Counted from the stretch's first letter, positions 7,909 through 16,676 are shown. The stretch is 60,201 bases of DNA from Acetomicrobium sp. UBA5826 (GCF_002433005.1 NZ_DJHF01000015.1:21028-81228); one strand, 5' to 3'. Notes: a model not told the origin generated them from the letters alone. Made by a program: numbers and translations.

Positions 7909-8054
7909 CACAAATGTGTCATAAATATGAAGTAAGCTCTACGAGCTTTTAAAGCACACTCCTAATCGGTCTAACTAACAAGCTTACCCTGCATAAATAC
8001 TGTAACGCCGATGCTTTATACAGGCTATAATAAATAAAAAGGGGGCATCCAAAG

Positions 8055-8771
8055 ATGACGGACCGAAGAACTGTCGCTTTTTTGACTTTAGGAATATGTT
8101 TAGCCTGTGGGCTCATAATCTCCAGTTACTTTTTAGGCAGCGCCATAAAGGAAATAAAGATGGCGGAGCGTTACGTCACGGTAAAGGGGTTGTCCGAGCG
8201 TATCGTGGAGGCAGACCTCGCGATATGGAACATCTCCTTCAGAAACTCGGCAAACACCCTTGAGGAGCTTCAACGGGACATAGACGACAACAAATCGAAA
8301 CTCTACAACTTCTTACTCGAGGCCGGCTTTTCCGAGTCGGAAATTTCAAGCATGCCGCCTCAAATCACCGATACGCAGTCCCTTCCCTACTACGACGCAG
8401 GCAAAGACAGGGAGTATCGTTATATAGCTCTAACCAGGATCACGCTCAGGTCAAATGACATCGCCGGCGTGAAAAAGGCCATGGAAAAGTCCGGAGAGCT
8501 GGTATCAGCAGGCATCGCTCTCGGCGAGGACAGCTCTACGCGTTTTTCATTCACGAAATTAAACGACATTAAACCGGAGATGATCGCCGAAGCGACTAAA
8601 AACGCCAGAGAGGCTGCCGAGCAGTTCGCTAGGGATTCGGGAAGTCAGGTTGGCGCCATAAGGCGGGCAACTCAGGGATATTTCACCATAGAAGACAGAG
8701 ATGCGGGCTCGCCCGACTTCAAGATAGTAAGAGTCGTAACGACCATAGATTTCTTTTTGTCTTCCCATTGA
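8055..8771 (+). CDS. SIMPL-domain (DUF541) membrane-anchored protein
   Basis: This 238-residue protein has one N-terminal membrane segment (about 8-30), which can be a signal anchor. The rest is a SIMPL domain: VTVKGLSERIVEADLAIW near the start, then an alternating helix/strand pattern with NAREAAEQFA late in the chain. Family members are periplasmic or surface proteins, some oligomeric, and their biochemical role is poorly known. It appears monocistronic. TATAAT at 8026-8031 and a GGGGG stretch before the ATG could be its promoter and ribosome site. Confidence 0.85.
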   Translation: MTDRRTVAFLTLGICLACGLIISSYFLGSAIKEIKMAERYVTVKGLSERIVEADLAIWNISFRNSANTLEELQRDIDDNKSKLYNFLLEAGFSESEISSMPPQITDTQSLPYYDAGKDREYRYIALTRITLRSNDIAGVKKAMEKSGELVSAGIALGEDSSTRFSFTKLNDIKPEMIAEATKNAREAAEQFARDSGSQVGAIRRATQGYFTIEDRDAGSPDFKIVRVVTTIDFFLSSH

Positions 8772-8893
8772 TATTAATCGTCAAATCTGGTATAAAGACA
8801 TGTCATTTAATCTAAGCCGTCTAAATTGCAATCGCGACTTTCGTTAGTCAAAGCGATCCGACGGATTCACGGGCGTTGCCGGGAGGATGAAGT

Positions 8894-9925
8894 ATGGAAG
8901 AGTTGGTAATGGGGCTTGAATTGGATTACGACCAATGGAGAGAAACCCTGACGGGAAATTTTGGCCTCCAAAGGTACAGGGCAGACCAGATATGTCAGTG
9001 GATATATCAAAAGAAGGTCTTCGATTTTCAGGAGATGACGAACCTAAGCAAGGAATTAAGGGGAAAGCTGGCAGATGCGGTTATGGTGGCACCCCCTATC
9101 TTAACCCGCGAGGAAACCTCCAAGGACGGAACTAAAAAGTACCTCTGGCAGTTTCACGACGGCGAAAGGGTCGAGTCGGTCCTGCTCACTCAGGAGGGTC
9201 GGCTTACTGCCTGCCTTTCCACACAGGTGGGCTGTCCTCTGGCATGTACCTTTTGCGCATCGGGACAGGGCGGTTTCGTGCGCGACCTATCGGCAGGGGA
9301 AATCGTGGGGCAGTTTCTTGCGATGGAAAAGCTTGCAGGCCGGGACATAGATAACGTCGTATATATGGGCATGGGCGAACCCTTTTTAAATCAGGAGTCG
9401 GTATTTAAGAGCATCAAAATATTAAACGAACCTAAAATGAGGGGCCTCGGCATCAGGCGGATCACCATATCGACGGCAGGCATCGTACCGGGGATACTTG
9501 CACTGGCCGAAGCGCAGATGCCGGTAAAACTTTCCGTCTCGCTTCACGCGCCAAACGACAGGCTGAGGAGCAAGCTAATGCCGATTAACAAAAAGTATCC
9601 TCTGGCATCCCTGCTGGAGGCGCTTCGCAGATACCAATCGACTACTAACGACCGCGTTACCTTCGAATATCTGATGCTGGAGGGCGTAAACGACCTGCCC
9701 GAACACGCCTACGAGCTCGCTGCCCTCTTGAAGGGGTTGTCCTTTTATATCAACCTGATACCCTACAACCAGGTAGAAGGTTCGAAGTACAAACGCTCCT
9801 CCGCCGGGCGCATCAAGGCCTTTAGCAACATCCTTTCTCAACTGAACATAGAACACGAAATAAGGCGAGAGAGAGGCTCAGACATAAACGCAGCCTGCGG
9901 ACAGCTGAAGCGGATTATGGCATAG
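8894..9925 (+). CDS. RlmN, dual-specificity 23S rRNA/tRNA adenine-C2 methyltransferase
   Basis: This 343-residue radical SAM enzyme methylates C2 of A2503 in 23S rRNA and A37 of some tRNAs. The 4Fe-4S motif CPLACTFC (CxxxCxxC) is at about residues 114-121. The upstream Cys of ACLSTQVGC and the C-terminal NAACGQL Cys (about 336) fit the two conserved catalytic cysteines. Family signatures YMGMGEP, ISTAG and SLHAPND are present. GGGAGG lies upstream of the ATG at 8894. A terminator follows the gene. Confidence 0.96.
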   Translation: MEELVMGLELDYDQWRETLTGNFGLQRYRADQICQWIYQKKVFDFQEMTNLSKELRGKLADAVMVAPPILTREETSKDGTKKYLWQFHDGERVESVLLTQEGRLTACLSTQVGCPLACTFCASGQGGFVRDLSAGEIVGQFLAMEKLAGRDIDNVVYMGMGEPFLNQESVFKSIKILNEPKMRGLGIRRITISTAGIVPGILALAEAQMPVKLSVSLHAPNDRLRSKLMPINKKYPLASLLEALRRYQSTTNDRVTFEYLMLEGVNDLPEHAYELAALLKGLSFYINLIPYNQVEGSKYKRSSAGRIKAFSNILSQLNIEHEIRRERGSDINAACGQLKRIMA

Positions 9926-9936
9926 CAAATTAAATT

Positions 9937-9980
9937 AAAGGATGCCGGGGAGACCCTGCTCGCCCTGGCGTTCTTTTTTT
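9937..9980. terminator. Intrinsic terminator between rlmN and the PEP carboxykinase gene
   Basis: An imperfect stem of about 14 pairs (9937-9950 with 9963-9976, including wobbles) is followed by a T-run ending at 9980. It lies between convergent genes and could serve both. Confidence 0.7.
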
Positions 9981-9994
9981 AAAGCCTTAGGAGG

Positions 9995-11635
9995 TTACTT
10001 TAATTCCACGATGATTTCTTGCAATTTCTCCATCGCCTCAGAGGGCAGCTTATCGAAACCGCCCCTTTCGGTTTCTTTTTCCCTTACGAACTTAATCCTA
10101 TCCTCCATACGCTCAACGAAGTGTTTTTTATAGGATTTGTCGTCGAAGTCAGGTGAAAAACCATCTATGGCTATGATCTGAAGATCTTTAAAAGGCTTCC
10201 ACGAGACGAATTCGGCCTTATCTTCGGCGATGTCCTCTATAATTTTTAAAGTAAGGTCGGGACCTATCTTTTTTCCCATAAAATCTCCGGTGTTCAGGAT
10301 GAAACAATCTATACCGTCAGACAAAAGCTCCTTGAAACCCAGATAATCTACGCTCAACGGATATACCCTGAAGGGATTGGCGTAGGGCTCAAAGACCAAT
10401 GCATTTGGGTCGATCTCAGGTGAAAGCCTCTCTGCCGTGGTCCTCTTGGTAGCGAGGGTAGCCCCCAGGGTCGAACCCAAAGCGGGATCGGTCACCTTTA
10501 TTACAGGAGGCAGGGTCGGATCCCTCATGAGCCAGAAGATCGCCTTGATGGGGTCATCCATTCTGTCTACCCTGTTAGGCGACCACAGCCTGGACCTGAT
10601 TGCCCTTCCGTTGCCATTTCTCACGTCCTCCATGACGGCGTAAAGCTTTCCGTCGCTTCCCCTTGCCGCGCCATTATTTTGAAGAGTCAGGATATATTTG
10701 CTGGCCTCGCTGTTCATTGTGTAATCTTGCGTCTTATCGAAGTAAGTAGGCTCTAAAGCTATTGAGTATTTTTTGTCGCAACGGATGATGAAGGCATCGT
10801 CGTGGAGGATTGTCACTTCGTACTTCCCGCCGTGTTTTGCATGGGTAATGGTAGATTTTCCCGAACCCGACAGACCGAAGACCGCCATGACGAAATCTTT
10901 GCCATTGGGCAGGCGAAGCCGTTTTAAGCCGCCATGGCAGGAAATAAAGCCGTTTCTCCTTGCTATGCCCCAAGCCAAAGTTAAGGTACCCTTCTTAAAT
11001 TCGCCGAAATACCGCATGCCCAAAATGGCAGCACAATTATGTGACGGATCAAATAAAGATAAGCCTGGCGGGTGATCGGGATGTCGCCAATCGGGATCCG
11101 AGAAGATGAAAATATCGCCTTCGGGATAAGCTTTGGAATCGCGATACATCTGGCCGTACTCACCGTTTAAATGCTGAAAATTAAGCAGCCAGTTATACAA
11201 AATGTTTCCATGACCCTCAGGGATCAGAAGATGAGCCTTGACCATGAAATCCGGATCCAAGCCTACTACGGCTTCGACGTGATATAACTTTCGATAACGG
11301 GTATTGTATACTGCCTCGCGAAGCTTGAAAGCGTATTCATCTACGTCGACATCGGGTTCCCCTATAATCTTTCTGGCAGCGGCACAACGACCGACCACCG
11401 CCCCGTCGTTAAAAAGAAGCACATTGGCCCCCTGAGGCAAACCAAGACTTTCAGTCTCGCACATCGGCATACCCGTAAGCTCCACCGTTCCCGGACTATT
11501 CTTCGCAAGCAGGTAGGCATCTCTCACAGAAGCAACGGGCATCACATTATTGCCGTAAAATGCAGTTTCGACGGTCGCCCTGATCCTGGATCGCAACCCC
11601 TCCAACCCGTCCTGATAATGCCCTACAGTAGCCAT
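9995..11635 (-). CDS. ATP-type phosphoenolpyruvate carboxykinase, divergent
   Basis: This 546-residue protein fits the ATP-dependent PEPCK fold, which interconverts oxaloacetate and PEP. The P-loop GLSGSGKST (about 253-261) replaces the usual GLSGTGKTT. A kinase-2-like ILHDDAF follows, with EPTYFDKTQ and a later adenine-pocket region (ATKRTTAE). The N-terminal 230 residues include YHVEAVVGLDP and a conserved NWLLNFQHLNGEYGQMY. In a fermentative anaerobe it may work either in gluconeogenesis or in CO2-fixing, ATP-yielding PEP carboxylation. GAGGAGAG precedes the ATG. The altered P-loop sets it apart from well-studied enzymes, so substrate identity is probable rather than certain. Confidence 0.8.
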   Translation of the reverse strand: MATVGHYQDGLEGLRSRIRATVETAFYGNNVMPVASVRDAYLLAKNSPGTVELTGMPMCETESLGLPQGANVLLFNDGAVVGRCAAARKIIGEPDVDVDEYAFKLREAVYNTRYRKLYHVEAVVGLDPDFMVKAHLLIPEGHGNILYNWLLNFQHLNGEYGQMYRDSKAYPEGDIFIFSDPDWRHPDHPPGLSLFDPSHNCAAILGMRYFGEFKKGTLTLAWGIARRNGFISCHGGLKRLRLPNGKDFVMAVFGLSGSGKSTITHAKHGGKYEVTILHDDAFIIRCDKKYSIALEPTYFDKTQDYTMNSEASKYILTLQNNGAARGSDGKLYAVMEDVRNGNGRAIRSRLWSPNRVDRMDDPIKAIFWLMRDPTLPPVIKVTDPALGSTLGATLATKRTTAERLSPEIDPNALVFEPYANPFRVYPLSVDYLGFKELLSDGIDCFILNTGDFMGKKIGPDLTLKIIEDIAEDKAEFVSWKPFKDLQIIAIDGFSPDFDDKSYKKHFVERMEDRIKFVREKETERGGFDKLPSEAMEKLQEIIVELK

Positions 11636-11757
11636 CTATATCTCTCCTCTCTCATTAAATGGCTATGTAAATAATTAAGACACAGCTTATAGAATTAAGG
11701 AGGTGCATGCCTTGCACGACAATACTCTGGCACGTTTTATTTAATCATAAACATCCC

Positions 11758-12555
11758 CTACTGCCCTACCCCAAAAATCATCAACACTCCCAGAACGGCA
11801 AAGATGATGCCGACTATCCTTCCCAAGATCGTTTCATCTATCTTGTTGGCAAAGCCTGCTGTTAACCTCCCCCCTACCACCGTGCCGATCGCGCTGGGTA
11901 TGGCAATGTCCATGGGGAGATTTCCCGTGAAAGCATGTCCCAAAGCTCCGGAAGCTGCCGTAAAGGCCATGATGAGCGTTGAGGTGCCTACGCCTTCGTG
12001 CACCTTGTAGCCCATTACAAAGACCAATATCAGTAGGATCATTACCCCTCCGCCGGCGCCAAGGATTCCGCTTATGATCCCCACCAGCACGCCCAGGATC
12101 GTTCCCGACGTTTTTGGGTTATTCCTCAAGACCTTCAAAAAACCCTTAACTTCATCATTATTCGACGTCGTCTTGCCTTCGGGCTTTATGGCTGCTTTTT
12201 TGCTTCCCTTCCGCCAAAACATGGCGGCTGAAACCAAAAGTAGGACCCCAAAGGACCCGCCCACTCCCATCTCGGGCAGATTGGGCGAAATAAAGCTTCC
12301 CAACTGTGCACCCAATATCGATCCCAGGGCTATCGGCCAACCTTGCCTCAAGTTTAGGTTGCCGTACCTGGAGTAAGTCCAGGCCACGACAAGGGAGGCC
12401 AAGGCATCGGCAAAGAGGCTGCAACCTATGGCATCGAAGGTAGAAGAACCCAACATCACAAGCCCCGGAACTATTACCATTACGCCGCTAGCACCAATTA
12501 GCCCGGTGATCGAACCTGCTATAAAGCTTATGACAGTTATCAGAATATAAAACAT
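11758..12555 (-). CDS. TauE/SafE-family (sulfite exporter-like) permease
   Basis: This 265-residue integral membrane protein has about seven or eight hydrophobic segments. The two TauE halves each open with a Gly-rich motif: SITGLIGASG near residue 20 and ISGILGAGGG near residue 165. A hydrophilic loop (about 115-135) separates them. Family members export sulfite, sulfoacetate or related organosulfur anions; the substrate cannot be read from sequence. It stands alone, with an operator-like inverted repeat upstream. Confidence 0.85.
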   Translation of the reverse strand: MFYILITVISFIAGSITGLIGASGVMVIVPGLVMLGSSTFDAIGCSLFADALASLVVAWTYSRYGNLNLRQGWPIALGSILGAQLGSFISPNLPEMGVGGSFGVLLLVSAAMFWRKGSKKAAIKPEGKTTSNNDEVKGFLKVLRNNPKTSGTILGVLVGIISGILGAGGGVMILLILVFVMGYKVHEGVGTSTLIMAFTAASGALGHAFTGNLPMDIAIPSAIGTVVGGRLTAGFANKIDETILGRIVGIIFAVLGVLMIFGVGQ

Positions 12556-12582
12556 ATTACCTCACTTTTGACCCATGTACTC

Positions 12583-12606
12583 GATATATGTTATATGTCA
12601 TATATC
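12583..12606. promoter_or_regulatory. Inverted repeat upstream of the TauE/SafE gene
   Basis: GATATATG (12583-12590) and CATATATC (12599-12606) form a perfect 8-base inverted repeat separated by 8 bases. It starts 28 bases before the gene, an arrangement typical of a dimeric repressor site. The regulator is unknown. Confidence 0.45.
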
Positions 12607-12634
12607 ATATATTACCACTTCTCCACTTTGAGCT

Positions 12635-12952
12635 TTACTGTAATTTGTCACCTATAAACAGGTAGTAATCGGGGATGCCGTCGAAGCACTCCCTTTTACA
12701 GACCAAGTAAAGTTTTACCCTATGCTTTCCGGGCGTCAGGACCTTGAAATCGTCACTCATCACGCCTGCTACGTGATAAAAGGGGCCCGACCTGGTCATG
12801 CCGGTAACGGTCAAAATGAAACCCTATTCACGCTCGTCAGTTTCGTGGGCTTTAAGTTCTTGGTCCAGTATTCCTTGAGGCCGCGGGCTTCCTTTCCGAG
12901 GGAGAGTGTAAGGGATTGCTTTCCTAATGGGTCAAGATGACAGGTTAACTGT
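12635..12952 (-). pseudogene. Decayed gene of unknown function, C-terminal part
   Basis: Read on the minus strand, a protein-like sequence ending at stop 12635-12637 includes GPFYHVAGVMSDDFKVLTPG and KRECFDGIPDYY. Its upstream continuation (QSLTLSLGKEARGLKEYW, then KPTKLTSV) is in another frame. The frame break is near 12811-12818, and a second break is possible near 12950. I do not recognise the family. Composition and the broken frame indicate a dying gene rather than noncoding DNA. Confidence 0.5.
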
Positions 12953-13050
12953 TTCTATTGCGTAGGGTTTTGCAGAAGTCAACTCCCAGAACTGCTGTAA
13001 ATTCGGAACCAGTTACATATTCATCACCACGGCCTCGGGTTGAGCCATGT

Positions 13051-13262
13051 TTACTGGTTGTTTCGCTGAGGCCTTTTCCTTATGTCGTCTTTGGCATTGT
13101 CGAGAAGCTCCATGGCCTCGGGATAGCGTTCCTCCAGAAAGTCCATGAGCACTTCGGCAGCTTCCAGTACCTTTTTCTTCGTCGGTGCGTCGTACATGTA
13201 TTTTTAGCATGGCATGGACCTGCTGCCGGTCGGTTTTGTACAGATTCCAACCCACGCCGCCT
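13051..13262 (-). pseudogene. IS256/mutator-like transposase remnant
   Basis: Minus-strand sequence reads TDRQQVHAMLK, then in a shifted frame MYDAPTKKKVLEAAEVL and ERYPEAMELL (stop 13051-13053). This order, DR..V..LK then a short aromatic-APT motif then a helix ending near YP, matches the C-terminal region of IS256-type transposases. Catalytic parts are missing and at least one frameshift is present. No terminal repeats were found. The assignment rests on one short motif chain. Confidence 0.4.
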
Positions 13263-13496
13263 GGCGAACGTGCAAAAACCCATCACCCATGCCCACCACT
13301 TGCCGCCAGGTGCACCTGAGAGGTTCTAGGATGCATGATGTTTGAGTGAAAGGTATAATAAAGTCGTGCTTAGCCATTTTAAAATTGATGCTGAGCCGTC
13401 TGCTAGCGTCTAAACGCCTTAAATAACGCTTAATAGTAGCGTGCAAGCTGTCATAGGCAGTATTTACAATAAATACCATTTAGGGGAGGGTTTAGG

Positions 13497-14099
13497 ATGA
13501 CACAGGAAAAGGTCACCCTGGAACAGCTCAAGGCGGCTAACAAAGCCTTTGTGGAGCACGAGCCCCGGGATCTGTTTTACAAGGCGGCCACCGAATTGGT
13601 GAGGCTCGTTTTCGAGGGGAAAACAAAGCTGACACTGGCGGAAGCTCTCGCCGTGCTTCTCCAGACATGGAACAGGGCCTTTTATCGTTACACCCCCTTT
13701 GACAGCCGGCATTTTGACGAAATAGAAGGACTTTTGAATCGCCATCGGCAGGTGATTGAAGGCTTCAGGTTGCGCACCATAGAAAGCTTTTCAACTGAAG
13801 ACAAAGACCCTGTAAGCAAAGTTTTTTCAGAATTTGAAGAACTTCTGGGGCCCGTGGGTGCCGCAAAAAGCCTGCACCTTTTGGCGCCGGAATTTTTCCC
13901 CCTCTGGGACCGTGCAATCGCTAAGGCCTGTCGTTGCCCGCTGAAAAAGAGGGGGCAAAATGCCCCTTCGTATTGCAGGTTCATGGAAATGATGCAGGAA
14001 CAAGTCCGTAATCTTGGAACCGGCTCGGGCATCGATCAAAACCCGCTCAAGATCCTTGATGAGTACTACTACTGCAAATTTACGAAAAAATGGGTTTGA
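13497..14099 (+). CDS. Conserved hypothetical protein
   Basis: This 200-residue, mostly helical soluble protein follows a good ribosome site (AGGGGAGG). I recognise no named domain. The most distinctive stretch is LLGPVGAAKSLHLLAPEFFP followed by LWDRAIAKACRC (about 117-148). It resembles a helical motif seen in uncharacterised proteins in which a conserved Trp-Asp follows a Pro-rich turn. No signal peptide or membrane segment is visible. It stands intact among decayed mobile-element fragments. A truncated SLOG-like gene begins 20 bases downstream, so the two were probably once an operon. Confidence 0.6.
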   Translation: MTQEKVTLEQLKAANKAFVEHEPRDLFYKAATELVRLVFEGKTKLTLAEALAVLLQTWNRAFYRYTPFDSRHFDEIEGLLNRHRQVIEGFRLRTIESFSTEDKDPVSKVFSEFEELLGPVGAAKSLHLLAPEFFPLWDRAIAKACRCPLKKRGQNAPSYCRFMEMMQEQVRNLGTGSGIDQNPLKILDEYYYCKFTKKWV

Positions 14100-14119
14100 G
14101 GGATCGCAAGGAGTTCGAT

Positions 14120-14236
14120 ATGAAAAAGGTTTTCATCGGTGGTTCCACGCGTTTTTTGGAATCTGTCTTCAGCGACGTCGAGGCGCACCAGCCGACGATG
14201 TTCCTGGAAAAGACGTCTGTGACAAAAGCGACATAG
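14120..14236 (+). pseudogene. Truncated SLOG/YpsA-like gene start
   Basis: AAGGAG precedes an ATG whose product begins MKKVFIGGSTRF. This is the typical opening of small Rossmann-like SLOG proteins (MKKVFIGGSR...). After about 12 residues the sequence becomes the opposite strand of an IS3-type transposase fragment and stops at 14234-14236. The remainder of the gene is absent, so this is a 5-prime stub left by insertion or deletion. Confidence 0.5.
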
Positions 14237-14487
14237 ACGAAACCGCTTTTGGTCCTCACGTAGGTGAGGTCAGCCACCCACAGCCGGTTGGGGGCCTCAG
14301 CCGTGAATTCCCGGTTCACAAGATCCGCCGGGCGGGCGGCCGATTCGTCGGGGATTGTGGTCTTGAACTTCCGGCCTCGCACAACTCCCTGCAATCCCAT
14401 GTTCCGCATCAGACGCTCTACGGTGCAGCGGGCAACCTGGGTCCTTTCCCGTAGAAGCTGCCGCCACACCTCAGCGTCAAGATGCAT
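14161..14487 (-). pseudogene. IS3-family transposase (OrfB) internal fragment
   Basis: About 109 residues of an IS3-type integrase remain. They comprise the HTH-linked VERLMRNMGLQGVVRGRKF, the PADLVNREFTAEAPNRLWVA linker with the first catalytic Asp in VADLTYV, and the second in TDVFSRNIVGW. The N-terminus, the third catalytic residue (Glu) and both element ends are missing. The frame stays open, so truncation is the main damage. It interrupts the SLOG-like gene at its left edge. Confidence 0.8.
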
Positions 14488-14518
14488 TATTACAAACAAA
14501 TGGAAGGGGGAATTTAGC

Positions 14519-14929
14519 ATGGTTGAACAAAAAAACAAAAAACATAACTGGGGTTGTTCCATTGTCGTGATAATTTTACTTGTTTCCGTTTTTGCTTTTG
14601 CAGGATTTAAAACTAACGAAAATTCTACAAACGCACCATCTCAATCCGCACAACCTGCCCACGAAAATAAAGCTGACAAAACGGAAGCTATTATTATGGC
14701 TGAGGAATTCGTAAAAGACAGACTAGTCTCCCCAAGCTCTGCTAAATTTCCATGGCGGTCCAGTGAGACAACGGCAGTAAAAGTGGACGAAGATACATGG
14801 GTTATCAGTTCATACGTGGATAGCCAAAATAAGTTCGGAGCAATGCTCAGAACTTACTATATTGCGAAAGTCAAGTATCTTGGAAATGATAAGTGGCAGC
14901 TTTTGGATTTAGAATTCTACGAAAAATAA
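14519..14929 (+). CDS. Small membrane-anchored protein of unknown function
   Basis: This 136-residue protein starts at ATG 14519, preceded by GGAAGGGGG. One membrane segment (about 12-30) is followed by a polar, Ser/Asn/Gln-rich linker (30-55). A compact C-terminal domain has AEEFVKDRLVSPSSAKFPW and then YVDSQNKFGAMLRTYYIAKV. This domain recurs in small proteins of Firmicutes and phages, where it is also uncharacterised. The pattern suggests an exported or surface-tethered domain. The longer upstream reading from 14264 is the shadow of the IS3 fragment. Confidence 0.7.
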   Translation: MVEQKNKKHNWGCSIVVIILLVSVFAFAGFKTNENSTNAPSQSAQPAHENKADKTEAIIMAEEFVKDRLVSPSSAKFPWRSSETTAVKVDEDTWVISSYVDSQNKFGAMLRTYYIAKVKYLGNDKWQLLDLEFYEK

Positions 14930-15638
14930 AACTCAATGGGCAAAGGATTTACTCATACAAACCGTGAAACCGAGAAAGCGACCAATGCAGCGGTTGCCAT
15001 GTACGGTTTGTTAATAGAATTTCTTCAGGCTTTTTGATCCGAATCTTAAGCACGCAGGCTTTTGGGAAGAATGGTGACAGATGAAATGGAAGAACCAGCC
15101 CTATTATGAAGACAATCTCAGGATCCAGAGAGAACATATCTCAGAAGTTAGGGGTTTTAGGTCATGACGAAGAATCAAGAGTTGCATTAGTGAACAAAGT
15201 ACTTGAGAACAAAAAGTTCGTAGACGGAGATTTGGAAGAAGCAGCCTGATCTATAAGATATTTCGAGGGATACGCGGGCTCAATCCACAAAAATTTGACA
15301 GTATCTCCTTCGACCCCTTCCGGGAACTCAGCCGGCCTGAAAGTTTCTCTTTTCGGGGCTTGACGGAATACGGTATCCTGACAGCGAAATTGTCCAGTCC
15401 CTGCTACAGGGCAACCTGACCTACCTTCAATCGGTGGTCAAAGACCTCATTGAGCATGCTCTACTGCCGTTTTTGCCACTGGGATCACTCCTTCGGCTTG
15501 TGTTTTCTCATCGACTACACTGTAACCGAAGTCCCGGTGGCTTTTTTGTCCTTCCACCGACTGCCGCCTTTTCTAGACGACCTTTTACAGCAGTTTAGGG
15601 GCTTGATCTTTGCAGAAAGGAATGAAACTTAAAAAATA
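14930..15638. other. Gene-poor decayed stretch
   Basis: No intact gene is evident. A 47-residue plus-strand frame at 15106-15249 contains VLGHDEESRVALVNKVLENK and could be the tail of a lost gene, but it lacks a ribosome site. A protein-like frame near 15370-15450 is broken by stops. I see no repeats or RNA motif. The stretch reads as leftover sequence from the same events that left transposase fragments nearby. Confidence 0.4.
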
Positions 15639-15667
15639 TTGACATTTATACCCATCTATGCCATAAA
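15639..15667 (+). promoter_or_regulatory. Promoter of the purine biosynthesis operon
   Basis: A perfect TTGACA (15639-15644), 17-base spacer and CATAAA (15662-15667) predict a start near 15674. That is about 28 bases before the preferred purC ATG. No purine riboswitch is seen in this short leader, so control, if any, would be by a repressor or by initiation. Confidence 0.65.
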
Positions 15668-15701
15668 TGTAAGGTAAAATTCCATGTGCGAAGGTGATGA
15701 G

Positions 15702-16676
15702 ATGAATAAAATTAAGCTAATTTACGAGGGAAAGGCAAAGAAAGTATACGAGACTGACGATTCGACCCTTGCGATATTCGAGTACAAGGATTCCTTAACG
15801 GCCTTCAACGCACAAAAGAAAGACACCATGCAGGGCAAAGGAAGGCTCACAAACCTCATAAGTGCCACATTTTTAAAGCTCCTTCAGGATAAAGGCATCC
15901 CCACCCACTTCGTAAAGCTCCTCGACGACAACCATCAGCTCGTTAAAAGACTCAAGATAATCCCCCTGGAAGTGGTTGTAAGAAACACAAGTACGGGCTC
16001 TTTGTGCAAGAGGCTCGGCGTCGAGGAAGGCTTAGATCTGGTCCCGCCGCTTGTGGAGTTTTACCTGAAAAACGACGAGCTTGGCGATCCCTTGGTAACG
16101 GAAGACCACATCAGGGCCTTCGGCTTCGCCTCAAAGCCTCAAGTGGAAAAGATGAAGGAACTTAGCCTAAAGGTCAACGAAATTTTACATAAATTTTTGT
16201 CTAAGAAAGGCATTAAATTGGTCGATTTTAAGCTTGAATTTGGCATGGACGATGAAGGAAATATTTTCGTGGCCGACGAGATATCTCCCGATACCTGCCG
16301 TTTCTGGGACATGACCTCAAAAGAAAGGCTTGACAAGGACAGGTTCAGGAAGGACCTGGGAAACGTCCTTGAAGCCTACGAGGAAATCTGGCGCAGGATC
16401 GCGGACTGGGAGAAAAGTTGCTCCGCCGAATACCGGGCTAACATCCTCGTTTACCTTAAAGAAGGCGTACTGGACACCCAGGGGAAAGCCGTCCTTTCTT
16501 CGCTGTATTCCTTGGGTTATGATGAAGTGAAAAACGTAAGGGTTGGGAAATATATAAAAATTACCCTGACCTCTCCATCTCAAGAAGACGCAGCATCCAG
16601 GATAAAGGAAATGTGCGAAGACCTGCTCGTGAACGACCTCATAGAGGAGTATTCCTTCGAACTGGAGGAAATATAG
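15702..16676 (+). CDS. PurC-PurS fusion: SAICAR synthase plus FGAM synthase small subunit
   Basis: Residues 1 to about 237 are SAICAR synthase, joining aspartate to CAIR: IYEGKAKKVYETD, VPLEVVVRNTSTGSLCKR-type motifs and DEISPDTCRFWD. Residues about 243-324 are a complete PurS (ANILVYLKEGVLDTQGKAV...VRVGKYIKI), which bridges PurL and PurQ in FGAM synthase. In most bacteria purC and purS are separate neighbouring genes. The frame is continuous with no internal ribosome site. I prefer ATG 15702 (AAGGTGATGAG before it) to 15684, which would start only about ten bases from the predicted transcript start. Confidence 0.93.
   Translation: MNKIKLIYEGKAKKVYETDDSTLAIFEYKDSLTAFNAQKKDTMQGKGRLTNLISATFLKLLQDKGIPTHFVKLLDDNHQLVKRLKIIPLEVVVRNTSTGSLCKRLGVEEGLDLVPPLVEFYLKNDELGDPLVTEDHIRAFGFASKPQVEKMKELSLKVNEILHKFLSKKGIKLVDFKLEFGMDDEGNIFVADEISPDTCRFWDMTSKERLDKDRFRKDLGNVLEAYEEIWRRIADWEKSCSAEYRANILVYLKEGVLDTQGKAVLSSLYSLGYDEVKNVRVGKYIKITLTSPSQEDAASRIKEMCEDLLVNDLIEEYSFELEEI

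Noticed and set aside
12958..13329. 123-residue plus-strand frame
   Set aside because: It lies opposite transposase-like and decayed sequence and has no ribosome site.
14264..14929. 221-residue reading of the small membrane protein
   Set aside because: The first 85 residues are the opposite strand of an IS3 transposase fragment, and a strong ribosome site precedes ATG 14519.
15450..15632. 60-residue plus-strand frame MSMLYCRF...
   Set aside because: No ribosome site, an unusual composition and broken surroundings; treated as decayed sequence.
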